Shown here: piece after piece, positions 1 through 12,156 of the stretch | How the letters are laid out: every line of letters begins with the position of its first letter | Numbering within the stretch: the stretch's first letter is position 1 | Assembly: GCF_024713945.1 (NCBI RefSeq) | Contig: NC_134679.1 | Coordinates: forward strand, 3,787,001-3,851,000 | From: Dermatophagoides farinae | Lineage: Eukaryota; Arthropoda; Arachnida; Sarcoptiformes; Pyroglyphidae | Direction of reading: 5' to 3' | Length of the DNA: 64,000 nt | The notes under the pieces: model-generated | Databases searched by the model: none | What the model was told of the DNA's origin: nothing | What the model saw: the letters and a program-made list of their open reading frames with translations, nothing else | Translations under genes and position numbers: made by a program

Positions 1-3000
1 TGCTGTTTTTAAGACACACACACACACACAAAAGGTTGGCAGAATTTTTCAATTAGAAACGCAGATCCAAATCCAAACAAACAATAAATATGGTAAATCA
101 CGATGATTACAAACCAAAACGAATATCGGTTAAATTATGACCATGTGTTTATCTATAGTAAAGCTAATGTTCAATTCTATATGGGCTGGTTTCTTTTTTA
201 AACATGAATATTTTAAAAATTCTAGACAATGAGTCGAAAATAAGATTGTGATGAATTGATTCGTGAATTGATGGGGATTAAATTTTTTCTTGTTTTAAAG
301 TTAAATTTGACACTATACAACTGAAATGACTTACTCAATCTTGATCCATGTATCCAAGATTGTGATCTGTGAAACTCACTTTCTTTAGTTTTTTATTATT
401 ATGTCATCATCATCATCATCATCATGTCTATAAACGTAAGAACGTTTCATTAAGTTCGTTCACATTTTCCGTTTTTTTTGGTGCCATGATTTTTGTCGCC
501 TTTTATGTGTGATGGAATATAATCTATAGTTGATGTGTGTGTGTGTGTGTGTCGGTCGATATCAATGCCCATAAATCATGATGACGGTTTGTGTGGCTCT
601 TATAAGTTGGATTTTTTTTCTGTTTGATACTCATTTTCGATGATAAAATATCTTCGCACAATGTCATGAAACAAGTAACTCTGTATAGTAGCATTTTTAA
701 GACTAAAATCCTTAGTACTATCATCAAACTCATGGAATGCATAGAATCGTAAAAGGGTTGAACTTTTTTTCTTTACTTTTTTACTCTTCTTTTACGGTTA
801 ATTCTTCTCATGGTCTAAAAGTTTTCCAAGTTTTTTTTATGAATAAGACAAAACTATCATATGTAAATATTTTATTCTTGATGATGATGATAATAATGAT
901 GAGATTTGTCTACCTGATTTGTGGAAATGTGTAAACCTATACATTGTGGCTCATTTATTATATTTGATGATAATCGTCAGACTGGAAAAAAACAAATTGC
1001 ATTCTATTCATTTATTTGCTTTACTCACCAAGCCTTATTTATCCAGCTGATGCTTTATGTTGCCAATAAGATGTGTAATCATTTTATGTCCATAATCAAT
1101 GATGAGCATATAAGTCATCGGCCGTCCTTTATGATTTATATCTCGTTTAATTTTCTAATATGATCATGATCAAGATAAACAAGGGACTGGTTTTTGTATT
1201 AAAAGAATCTTAGAAAGTTCTATTGGCTTGATTTTCTGTCAAAAAAAAGAATTTACATAATCGATCATATTTGTGTGGCCATGATCGAATACATCATTCG
1301 AATGATTCTTGTTGTATTTTTTGCTGCTTCGAATTTTTTGCAAATCTCGTCGGTATTAATTTCATAGTCACAACAATGATGATGTCATTATGACTCTAAT
1401 GCATGTTGCTGCTTTTGTTGACATTTTTTCCATTAGCTATTCATTTATCTCACTGGCTTATCGTTTGTTTAGCTGTTTTTTTGTTGTTGTTGTTGTTGAT
1501 TGCATAAATGTTTCCTTCCGTTTCGGATTGATTTGATCATTTAGATGTGGTAAAGATGCAAGATGATGATGGTTGTGTATTGTCTATATCAATAGAACAT
1601 GTCCGGGTCAAACATATGTCCATTTTAGCTTTGACCCTAAATGCTTTTAACATTACTGTTTAAATTTTCCTCACTCAAAGACATCTTGGATCGCCACCGT
1701 TGTTTGTAGTCGTGTGTCCTGTTTTTGTTATTGTCGTTCATATAACAACGACAAAAACTGCAAGCAGATGGTTCTTGGCCATTTGACCTTTTACTTCATT
1801 CAGTGCATCCACCCACTTGCCCTGTTTATGTGAATAGAACAACAACTTTTGAATAGCTAAAATATTCCCGAATGGTATCCACTATTTTCCATTCTTGGAT
1901 AAGTCTTTTGCTGACACGAAATATTAAAAAAATTTAGTATTCATTCTAGAAAAAATCGTAGGTGATTTTCTTTAGATTCCAAAAACATTACACAATCTTT
2001 ATATAACTATAAACAGAATTCTTATTCTTATTGCTTCAATGAAAAAAAAAATGATTCATATGATGAAATCGTTAAAATCAAAGTTATAACATCCAATTTT
2101 AAAGCTTCTTTCAAGGCTTTCTGAGTGAATCTTTCTATAGAAGCTGGCCATTCAAAAACATCAAATTCCATTTCAATCATGAATGTATTTTTTTTCTTGT
2201 CACATTAATTCTGTTGCAACCAGTTGAATTCTTTCGTAAGACGTTGGCCAATGGCCATCGTTGTTAAGATTGTTGCTTGACATGTTTAAATATGATGGGT
2301 AATGATGCTTGCATCTTGATGACTTTTTTGTGGCCTATTATTAGCATTATATACACACAACATAAGCACATCTTTGTGTGTATAAAAGTTAATTCATTAT
2401 GAATGCAATATCATTGATAATGATACTGATGATATAAATGGTCATTTTTGGTCTGATTCAAATGATTCTGAATTCAAAACTAATGTTTTAGTATCGGAGT
2501 GTATGTGATAATCATCGAGGAACAATGTTTGAAAAAAATTCATGCATAAATTCGTCGCAAATCATTTAATGTTTTATCTATTTGTGAAAATAAATAAAGA
2601 ATATAATGAATTTTTTAGCAACTTTTTTCTTGTAAAAACTACAAACGATTGTTCCTTTGTCGATTCAATTTTATCGATTCAAGTTACTGTGGTTGGTGTG
2701 TGTGTGTATATTTGTTGAAACAAAGAATTTATTTTCATTTATTCCTGTAAAACTTGAGAAAATACACTGTGTCTATTACAGTGAACAACTGATATATATG
2801 TGGTGATTTTTTTCCTTCGTTCATCTCATTGACGCCCAAACGATCGACCAGAAAAAGAACAGAAAATCCCGTAGCCTTGTGAGAGACTATATCTGGAACA
2901 ATTCCACAAATGAGAAATGATAATAATAGTAATAATTATGGCTGCAACTTTTTTTTCGGACAAACATTTAACATGAATGGATCGATCTTCATATAAATTT

Positions 3001-6000
3001 CTGTAATGCCTGATCTCTATACGCTATTTTATGGTTCTTAAAATTTCATTGATTTTTTTCTCTTATTTGTTTTGTTTCTTTTTGTCTCTAATGAGATTCA
3101 ACTAATTTTAATTTTGCCTCGAAACTTGTCTACTTCAAAATTTGCTTATTCATTTGTGATCTTTTGGTCAACTAACTAAGTCGATTGAACTAATATATTA
3201 AATGACACATCTAGGCCATTGTAGGAGTCCTTTTGTGTGGAAATTTACACTGTCTATCGGGCTCTTGATATGATGGTTTTTGAAACTTTTGCCGAAAGGT
3301 GTGTCGGTGTTGACAATGAACCAAAATAAAATAAAATAAAAAATACAAGCTGTCCTTTTACCTCAATATCCTGAGAAATTATGGTTTTTCACTTGCAAAT
3401 ATTGTGAATGCCGACACATTTTTTTTCACTCCATGGGTGTTGGTGCCAACAAGTCGAATGGACAAAAATTTTTCTCTTTTTTATATTCTCTTCGTTAAAT
3501 TGTCTATATTTTTTTTTTGACTATTACCACCCTACATGAGTGTCTTTCAATCTTTTCTTTTGTCTCCAACAAATATTGAAATCGAAATCAATAGGAAACA
3601 ACGGAAAAGCATAGGAACAAATGAGTCGATAACGAATTCGTCAGTCATCATCATATATAATAATCGACTTTCAAGTCGATCCATTCTAATTCACACATAA
3701 ATGCACACACACACACAAAGTTTCAAATATGTGGACATACATTTATATGGAATATATTAAGCAGATCCAATTTGAAAAGTTGTCGTTCTCCAAAATCGAA
3801 ATGGTCATTTCCAATTTAATAAGTTAATACATTTCATCTATGTTGCCCGTGTGTGTGTGTGTTTGTGTGATCAGAATGGCTGATGACTTTGTTTTTCACT
3901 GGTCATCGCTGTAAATTTGGACAATTTATTTATTTTTTTGTTTGTGTTAAAGTTCCATTTCGGCTTATTGTTGATTTTCAGCCATCTTTTTTTAGACAAG
4001 ATTAAATACCCCGGAATTATTCTAGGATCCCTGATTACAAATGTTTAATTGGCTAAGTTAGTTTTTTAACTTAAAAATAGTTTGATGACCGTAGGTCGTT
4101 TGTTTTTTTATCCCTTTGTTCTCCAATCGTAATAAATTATTATCAACCCTGTCAGTGTCTTTGTTGATTTAGTGGGCTGATGTTATAATTGCATATTTTA
4201 TCTGATTAAAATAATCTTTTTGTCTCTGGTCAAGGAAACATTATAGACAGGCAAAGTTAAATTGAAGTTTTGAGAGCCATATTTGCTTATTTAATATTGT
4301 CATCCAAATTTCAAATTTTATGATTTAGCATACATTATGCAACAGATTTTGTTGATCATATCCTTGTTTGTCTATTTCATTGCATCCACATTATTGATTA
4401 AATTGAAGCAATAATCATCGAGATATTGTGTGTTTGGTGGATAGCTCAAATTATTGATATCATAAAACAGTGACCTAAACCGATGACGTTGTATAGTGCC
4501 AATTTTATGATTGATATTAATAATGCCTCTATTAAAATTAGATGGAGTTATATTAATTTATCTTGTTCAATATTTTTTGCCAATACGATTCTTGAAATCA
4601 AATCAAACTCATTGAATTTAATTTTAGGTTTGATTTAGTGATTTTTTTTTATTATGGAAAGTTCGCAAAGTTTATGACATTTGGTTAATCAAATTTTGTT
4701 GTGTATAAACACGAATCCAATCAATGTTAAATTTACAATCCTTCTATAACCTAATTTTTCCATGCATGATGGTGATGATCATTATAGATTTAAACTTCAA
4801 TGAAATAAATGACCATTTATTCGATCTTTCCTACTAATCCCAATCGATCTACCGAAATTTTTTTTTAATCTAACGATCCATTAGTTTTTCATCTTTTTCC
4901 ATATCGATTGTATAAAATTTATACATTTCCGCATATTTTTTCATTCAAAATCAAATATTGAATAGAATCGATGTTTTTTTTGTCGATTATTTATTTAAAT
5001 ATTTGATCCATTACGCATGTAGATTATAATTTGTATCGATCAAATATAGTGACAGCAATGTCTTGATGTGTCGATTTTTTTTTGGCTGAGCATTCAATAT
5101 TTTTTTTTTTTGAATTTTCACATCTTTACTGTCCTTGCAAACGATTGTGGATAACTAGAATTTCTTTTTCTCACATTTTTTATGTTTGTTTCCTTCATGT
5201 GTGTGTGTGTGTGTTTGGATTACTTTCGCTTTCTGGCCAGAAAAGGAAACTTGCCTTTTTGGATTTGCCAAAAAAAAAGAACAAAAAAATTTGTTTCTGT
5301 TTCTCGATTTGTTTGATTTATTCCAGTACCATTTATGTATGCATGCATGCCCATGGTAGATGAGTGTTCGATTCCTATTTATTTATGATTTTAAAATCAA
5401 AAGAAACTATTTGAATAGTTTGGGGTTTATAATATATACTCGATAAACAAGTTCAAGCCAATTTTTTTTGTATTGTATTTAGCTTGTTCACTATATATAT
5501 AAGTGAAAGAGCTATTTGTTAGTTGTTGGTTTTTTATAGTTTGATTGTAATCATCGCCGCATTTGCCATCTTGATGGATGCTAAAAGCTTCGTAGCATAA
5601 TAGTTGACATACGATACAACAAAGTGACTGGCTTGCAAGTTTGATTCATATCGAAACTATAGATGAAGCTCTTATTCTGTTCATGACTATTATTAGCCAA
5701 AATGTTTATGGATTCAAAAGAAGAACTACCGATCAACCGAAATTCAATTGATAGATAGATGAACATTTTTCGATTCGTTAATAAATTATAATCCCACTGT
5801 TGATGATGTGTCTATGTGGCGGATGGATTCCATAGAATTTCGAATGATTTTCACTTAATATTCACTTCATTGGCATAACCCATAATAAAGGACAAATCGA
5901 ATTATTCAATTAGATTAGATTATCGTTTTTATGTAATTATGATGATATGATCATAGAATATTGAATATTTGTATTTTTTTTTATTGAAATTTGATCAGGA

Positions 6001-6089
6001 AACGATCATTATTATTGCCATTAGAAACAATGGGATTCTATTCGATTAACTAATTTTTCCTTTGCATTTTGATTGTTGAACAATTATAG
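1..6089. other. Non-coding stretch upstream of the first recognised syndecan exon
   Basis: I see no convincing coding exon here on either strand. Open frames are short, low in complexity and resemble no known family. Because the first recognised syndecan exon at 6090 opens directly after a splice acceptor, the adjoining part of this stretch is probably syndecan intron. The exon with the signal peptide must lie further upstream, inside this stretch and unrecognised, or outside the window. The stretch holds poly-T runs, ATC-type trinucleotide runs (about 408-424) and TG runs (534-552). Confidence 0.6.
534..552. repeat. (TG)n microsatellite
   Basis: This is an uninterrupted TG dinucleotide tract. 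Similar TG/CA tracts recur across the window, for example near 8104-8121, 8480-8507, 14524-14546 and 27861-27885. They look like ordinary background microsatellites. Confidence 0.8.
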
Positions 6090-7257
6090 GCTCATTACGA
6101 CAATTATCCATCAATGATCGGCCGATCATCATCTATTCGTCGCAATCACCATCATGACCTGAATATCGATAATAATGGCGAAAGTTTCTCATCGTTTCTT
6201 CCTACATCAACCGATTTTCGAAATAAAAACCCTAACGAAAAACGTGGAGGACATAATAGCAAACAAGATGATCCTTTTTTGGACATTGCCGAAGGTAGTG
6301 GACACCATCGGAATCCAAACAATCCAAATGAAGATGAAGAAGATGATGATGATGATCTTGAAATTGATGGCTCCGGAGCTGCTGACTCGATCAATGATAA
6401 ACAATCATCTACGACAACATCCACATCGACGTCCACGACAACATCGACAACAACTACTACAACAACGACGACCACGACTACAACCATGAAGCCTATTGTA
6501 ACGTCCCAGAAATCATCCACATCAACTACAGTCTACAGTTCTTCACCAATGACGCCCAAATCTAAAGTTTGCAAAACTCCTATCGATGATGAAGATTTGG
6601 AAGGATCTGGTGATTGTGTTGATAATAATGATGACGGTATAGAAGGCTCTGGAGGTAAGATGGGAATTTTCATCTATGAATAAAATTATTTAATCTATTG
6701 TATATGATTTAGCTTCCAATATAGATCAAGAATCCGTAGTTGTGCCTAGCAGCAGCAGCACTACAGAATCATCAATTGTAGAAATTCCCTCATGGACAAC
6801 ATCGACCATACGTCCTCTGACTACGTCATCATCAACTACTACGACCACAACAACCAGTCAGCCACCACCAATGATGACGCCAAGTATTGATGATGTCGAA
6901 TTTCCAGATTATGTTACACCTCCGAAATATATTCCCCCGCGTACGCCATCAGCTTCGGCATCATTCTTTGCTCGACCTGGAATCCTTGCAGGTATGTTTT
7001 TGTATCGTATTTTTTTTGAAACCTTACCTAACTTTCTTTCTTTGGTAAAAATAGCTGTCATCGGTGGGACTGTGGTCGGATTATTGTGTGCCATTCTGAT
7101 GGTTATGTTTATCGTATATCGAATGCGTAAAAAAGATGAAGGCAGCTATCCAATTGATAAAACGACCATAACAAAAACCTATCGTGCTGCCCATAATCAT
7201 CATCATCATCATGTAAATCATCATCATCCTCTTCATAGTAACAAACAATATGCGTAA
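6090..7257 (+). CDS. Sdc: Syndecan, 3' portion (ectodomain, transmembrane and cytoplasmic tail)
   Basis: Transmembrane heparan-sulfate proteoglycan that acts at the cell surface as a co-receptor for growth factors and guidance cues. Three exons are visible: 6090-6654, 6713-6991 and 7055-7257; the 5' exon with the signal peptide was not found. The ectodomain is acidic and Ser/Thr-rich, with a long Thr tract and four Ser-Gly attachment sites in acidic context (EGSG, DGSG, EGSG, EGSG). After splicing, the transmembrane part reads GILAAVIGGTVVGLLCA, followed by the hallmark C1 tail RMRKKDEGSY. This is close to what I recall of Drosophila Syndecan. The tail then carries an unusual His-rich stretch and ends in KQYA instead of the usual EFYA. 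The last intron (6992-7054) is 63 nt and has no stop in frame, so its retention would add 21 residues. Confidence 0.93.
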
Positions 7258-8000
7258 TCAATCCATCATTCAATCGGATGATTGATTTTTATTGTGATGC
7301 TTATAGCACACGATGAAAAACCATTTAATAGTGATGAGCCCTGTAATAATTTTCATTAATACAATGTGACAATTTTCATGCACACACTGTCATTGTGATA
7401 TGGTTACTCCCCACTTCGATGAATATCATACATAAATACACAAAAACAAACATGGATGACAATTCCTTGTATTTCATTTTTTTTCGTTTCAATACAAGCA
7501 AACATTGGCTCCTTATTATCATTCACATTTATTTATTACCATGATCCAGAAAAAATTGTGGGGATAAAATAGGATCTGTTCACGAACATACGGGACTACT
7601 ATTGATATTAAAAAAAAAAAAAATTTTATCAATTTTAATACGTATCATCAATGTGGCTCAGAAACGAAACCATATTTCTTGTTATTACTTGATTATGTTC
7701 CATTCGATTGTTTCATTGAATGGCCATATGTATTGTGTATTTTATAAGACAATATTTTCCTATTCATTTGTACATATATCTATTTAAACATTCAACATCT
7801 TTTTATTTTGTTTTTTTACTGATCATTTTTCTCTTTGCTTCCATTCACATCATATATGCAAAAAAAAAACGAAATTCGTCGAGCTATTTAGATACATTTT
7901 ATTCTGATCTTTTTGTTCATATAAATGATCGAAACCATTTTATATTTGTAACTATCTTTATTGATAATATTTGCACAAAATAAGTATTCATAAGTATTTG

Positions 8001-8002
<2 letters not shown>

Positions 8003-8031
<29 letters not shown>
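8003..8031. repeat. Poly-T homopolymer run
   Basis: This is an uninterrupted T tract of about 29 nt in the presumed 3' UTR of syndecan. In the absence of a retroelement body or target-site duplication it is best read as a simple homopolymer. Confidence 0.8.
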
Positions 8032-8034
<3 letters not shown>

Positions 8035-8163
8035 AAACTAACACAAACAAAGATATGAATCTTATTGTATTTATGTGTGGGCGTGTTTGTACATGTGTGT
8101 CTGTGTGTGTGTGTGTGTGTGGGTGGGTGTAAATATCATTCAAATCATTCTTGATTGATTCGA

Positions 8164-8169
8164 AATAAA
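8164..8169 (+). terminator. Candidate poly(A) signal of syndecan
   Basis: This is the first of several overlapping AATAAA motifs about 900 nt after the syndecan stop. It is the strongest cluster before the BAG6 promoter, but the cleavage site is not known. Confidence 0.3.
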
Positions 8170-8285
8170 TAATAAATAAATAAATGTATTTTTTCATTGC
8201 CATATTTGAAAATGATGAGTTTTGAATTTTTTATTCTTTTTTGATTTTTTTTTTTTGTATGAAATCATATTTCATTTTTTTTATG

Positions 8286-8378
8286 CACGTGGTGCCATCT
8301 ATTATCGAAATATTTTCTACCAAACGTTTATTATGACGGGCCATTTATATGCATAAAGAATGTTTTTCGCATGCGCAT
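8286..8378 (+). promoter_or_regulatory. Candidate BAG6 promoter motif cluster
   Basis: Several known promoter elements sit within 100 bp, about 280-380 bp before the BAG6 start codon. They are a CACGTG E-box (8286-8291), a YY1/Pho-like GCCATCT (8294-8300), a DRE-like TATCGA (8303-8308) and a near-palindromic NRF-1-like TTCGCATGCGCA (8366-8377) with 11 of 12 consensus bases. Such combinations are typical of TATA-less housekeeping promoters. Their use here is inferred. Confidence 0.35.
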
Positions 8379-8476
8379 AGTTATATTTTTCTTGTTAAAT
8401 TCTTTTTTTCTCTCCCTTGTTCATCTTTTTTTTTTATTTTTTTTTTCGTGTTTATAACAGCTGCCGTTGCTGCCAC

Positions 8477-8508
<32 letters not shown>

Positions 8509-8661
8509 GTTGGGACCTTTAGTCATTATTGATTTTTAGAATTTCGCTACGTTTCATCAGATTGGTTGACAATATATATCGATTTTCGATTTTTATTTAC
8601 ATCATCATCATCATCATTGTCAAGATTTTCATTTCATTTTAAATCATAGATTCAGATCATA

Positions 8662-11600
8662 ATGGATCATTCTACAACATCCGGAGGAGATGAAAAAGCA
8701 CCTTCATCACCATCTGATGCAATTATATCGGATCTTATTACAGTAACAATCAAAACAATTGATTCAAAAAATTATCAATTTCAAGTTGAAAATGATGTAA
8801 GTGTTTTTTTAATTCTTTCGTAATTAATAATTTTATACATATCATCATTTATGTTTTCGATATTGATTTTTACTTTCATTTCGATGATTATTGTTCACCT
8901 AGATTAAAATTCGGGCATTCAAGGAAAAAATTTCATCCACTCTCAATATTGAACCAGAAAGCCAGAGAATGATTTTTTGTGGCCGTGTATTAGCCGATGA
9001 TAAAACTTTCAAAGATTATAGTATGTCCTATCATCCATTCTTATTGTCCAATATATTAAATTGACTCTTGTTACATTCTTTACAGAGATTGACAACGGTA
9101 AAGTGATTCATCTGGTCAAACGTGCTCCACCACCCAAAAACGATACAGCCAATAATAGTTCAAATGGCCAAAATAATAATCAGCAACAAAACGAACGAAA
9201 TCGTTCTAGATTTCAAAGTTTTCGTTCCGATGATGGTTCATCGGTTTTCATGGGCTCCTTTCCAACGGAACCATCCAATATTATCAATCAAGTCATGCGA
9301 CAATTGTTCTCCCAACGTCCAGGCTCAGATAGTTCTAATGAATCGAACGCATCTGATTCAGCGGTCGGAGCAACATCTTCGCCAAGTGGAGCAGGTGGAA
9401 GAAATGCCGCATCGTCAAATATCCGAGCTCGATTCAATCATATTCGTCAGCTGCTTGGTTATGTTGAAACCAATTTTCAGATCTTGCAAGATCCCTCACA
9501 TCTCCCAAGAGGGAATCAGATGAATGCGTTTGGCGATAATCAATCAATCACATTGGCGGATTATGCACGCTGCTTTTCTGATGTTATTTCTTATATGGAT
9601 CGTCTGAAACCTTACCTCGAAACATGGATTCGATCATTAACTCCAGAAGAACAGAACGATTCAAGCACCAATAATATTGATAGACAATCTCAGAATAATT
9701 TTTCTATCATTATGCGAATCGTTCACCATTTATCACACGTATTTCATTCGTTGACTGATTTATCTATCAATCCGAACGATGCTAATTCGCCAATCACCTT
9801 GAATGTTTTAGGATCACCACATCAACAACAACAAGCTTCTAACGTCGATACACATTTTACCATAACTGCCAGCGCTTCAAACGTTAATGACGATCCTAAT
9901 GCATCTGCTACCGCTACCACTAATACGAATCAGAATCAAAATAATTCTACTACAGAAACAGATTCGGAAAACGTTCAGCAAAGAAACTCAAATTCTTCAA
10001 GTCCATCTAATGAATTTGTTTCTCCTCCTGTACCAAGTGGTGATAATCGTCTGCCGACTAATGCAGCTCCAAGTAACAATAATTCAATGTTCAGATCATT
10101 AGGATCGATTCCCGGAAGTGTTTTTGTAGCACAATCACCCATATTGCTAATGGAAGTCGATGCAACAATTGATGGACATAGTACAAACCTCGGAACTCGT
10201 GCGATTCGTAATTTTTCGATTTCAGATTTAAATGTCAGTTTCAATGATTTAATTAATAATGCAAGTAATGTTGCGTTCAATGCAATGAACCAAAACCCAA
10301 ATACCAATCCAATCGAGCCACAATCACAGCAAGATAGTGCCAATGGCATCAACACAACAGCACAGTTTTCAAATCCTCCTGTGGATTCAGATGAAGCTCC
10401 TACAGGTGAATCGAATCCAAACTCTTCGGCTGCCGCTACTACCGGCACAATAAATAATAACGGTAGTTCGAATCAAAACAATTCAAATAATCCAATGGTC
10501 AATCCATTGCAATTGTTTTCGGCTCGTTTTGATCCATTCTTAAATTGGTAAGAATTTATTTTTACTTATCTATTTTATTAATTTGTTGCATTCAATTGAT
10601 TCTTAGTAATTCAACCTATACGATGCCCGAGATTCGTTCAGCCACAAATTTTGGTACAATGCCTTTTTCACAACCACTGATGCAAATGTTTGGTCAAAAT
10701 AATATCATGGGTGACATCCCTAATAACTTTAGATCTTCCGCTCTTAATGGTGAAGATAATGACCTGGGAATTTTGAATTCAATGAGAGAAAGTTTGCTTA
10801 ATCTCACTCAATTGGATCAAGGTGATTCTCCAACCTCGGACGAAAGTCGGGAATTTTTTGATTTTATCGACTACTTGCTTCGAAGAATCAATCAATTGCC
10901 TTCACAGGCTGGTTTACAATTCCAATCGGGTGATCATCAGCAATCGCCTCGAATCCAAGACTATATACGTAATTTAAATCTCTTGAATTCGAATGACGAA
11001 TCAATGTTGTCGAATATGTTGTCATATTTGTTTCAAAGCCTGAATTTCCAGGATCTGTATCAGATGATAAACTCAAATTTCCGAGATTTTGCCCGTCTTA
11101 GACAACATTTACAGCGTGCGATTCGAGTTTTCCTAATGAATAATCATGATGGAACTGATGTTCGTACAGACATTGAAACGATGATTGCCAATCACCCTAC
11201 ACTATTGACCGACATTGTCGTAAGTTTAATATGGCACTTTTAAGATTGACTTTTGATACCATTTTTTCAAATTTTTTAGGCCAAAATGAGACCTGCAACC
11301 GGTGTTGATCACGTTGAATCATTCAGGAATTTTGTTCAAGAGACTTTGATTAAATTTTTTAATAAAATTATGCAATCGAATAATGATGAAACCTTCGGGG
11401 ATGAGCTGACTGATGCTGTTAAATACCTTATGAATGCTTATATTCATTTCTGTGACGGTAAGATTTATTGTTAATCATTATTCAATTATGACTCTTTCCA
11501 ATTTTAGCTTGTTTTGCTGACCCTTCAAATGCCCGATCTACGCTGATTATGCGTTTCATGACCGAATATGCCGATATTGCTGACCAACGATTCAGAGATT

Positions 11601-12156
11601 TTCTTACTCAGATCATCACTCAGCGAATCAATAACTGGATAACCACTGATTTTGTTAAGGATAATCAATTGGATGCTGAAATTCAGTCGTACATTGTAAG
11701 ACGATCATGCAGACAACAAGAACAACAACCCCAGCCAAACAGCGATGGCCCTTCAAATTCGATGGATTCCTTGGAAGATATGGAATTCTCCGATGCCTAC
11801 AGTGATATGCCACCTTCGACTAGTACTCATTCAATGCATGCAACATCATCTGAACCTCAACGACTGCATCCGCCCACAACGAATCGAATCACAAACAATG
11901 AACAAGAATCTGCTGATTGGCAATCAGTCGTCCCGAACGAATGGGTTTGTAGTTTTTTTCGAATGTCTTGAATCTAATTTGATGTATCTTTGATATTAAA
12001 TAGGTACCAATCATTAAAGAGGATATTCAAAAACAGAAAAACATTGAAAATGATCATCAACCTCCATTCAGTGATGCATACTTAAGTGGAATGTCGAAAA
12101 AACGTCGCCTGGAACATGATCAACAACAACAGCAATCAAATAAGCAAATGAAATAA
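8662..12156 (+). CDS. BAG6: BAG6 (Scythe/BAT3), ubiquitin-like chaperone of tail-anchored and mislocalised proteins
   Basis: Cytosolic and nuclear chaperone holdase of the tail-anchored protein pathway and of quality control of mislocalised proteins. Seven exons: 8662-8796, 8903-9020, 9086-10547, 10607-11219, 11280-11457, 11508-11944 and 12004-12156, giving about 1031 residues. An N-terminal ubiquitin-like domain (about residues 25-100) ends in KVIHLVKRAPPP, almost the vertebrate BAG6 signature. A long Asn/Ser/Gln-rich disordered stretch follows, containing a helical central domain near residues 200-280. The C-terminus has VPIIKEDI then PPFSDAYLSGMSKKRR, matching the vertebrate region that carries the nuclear signal and binds GET4/TRC35. 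The protein stops about 20 residues later, so the vertebrate C-terminal BAG-like domain that binds UBL4A appears absent. The start is the first Met of the UBL exon. Confidence 0.93.

Larger units (their letters stand above)
7258..8661. other. Syndecan 3' UTR and BAG6 upstream region
   Basis: This non-coding stretch lies between the syndecan stop and the BAG6 start. It contains a 29-nt poly-T run, a cluster of overlapping AATAAA motifs near 8164-8185 that could end the syndecan transcript, two TG microsatellites and a group of promoter-like motifs near 8286-8378. No coding sequence is recognised. Confidence 0.6.

Noticed and set aside
6152-6520. A minus-strand frame of 122 codons with a long Val tract, opposite syndecan
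   Set aside because: It is the antisense reading of the syndecan Thr and Asp tracts. It has no domain and no splice context, and the sense strand is clearly syndecan.
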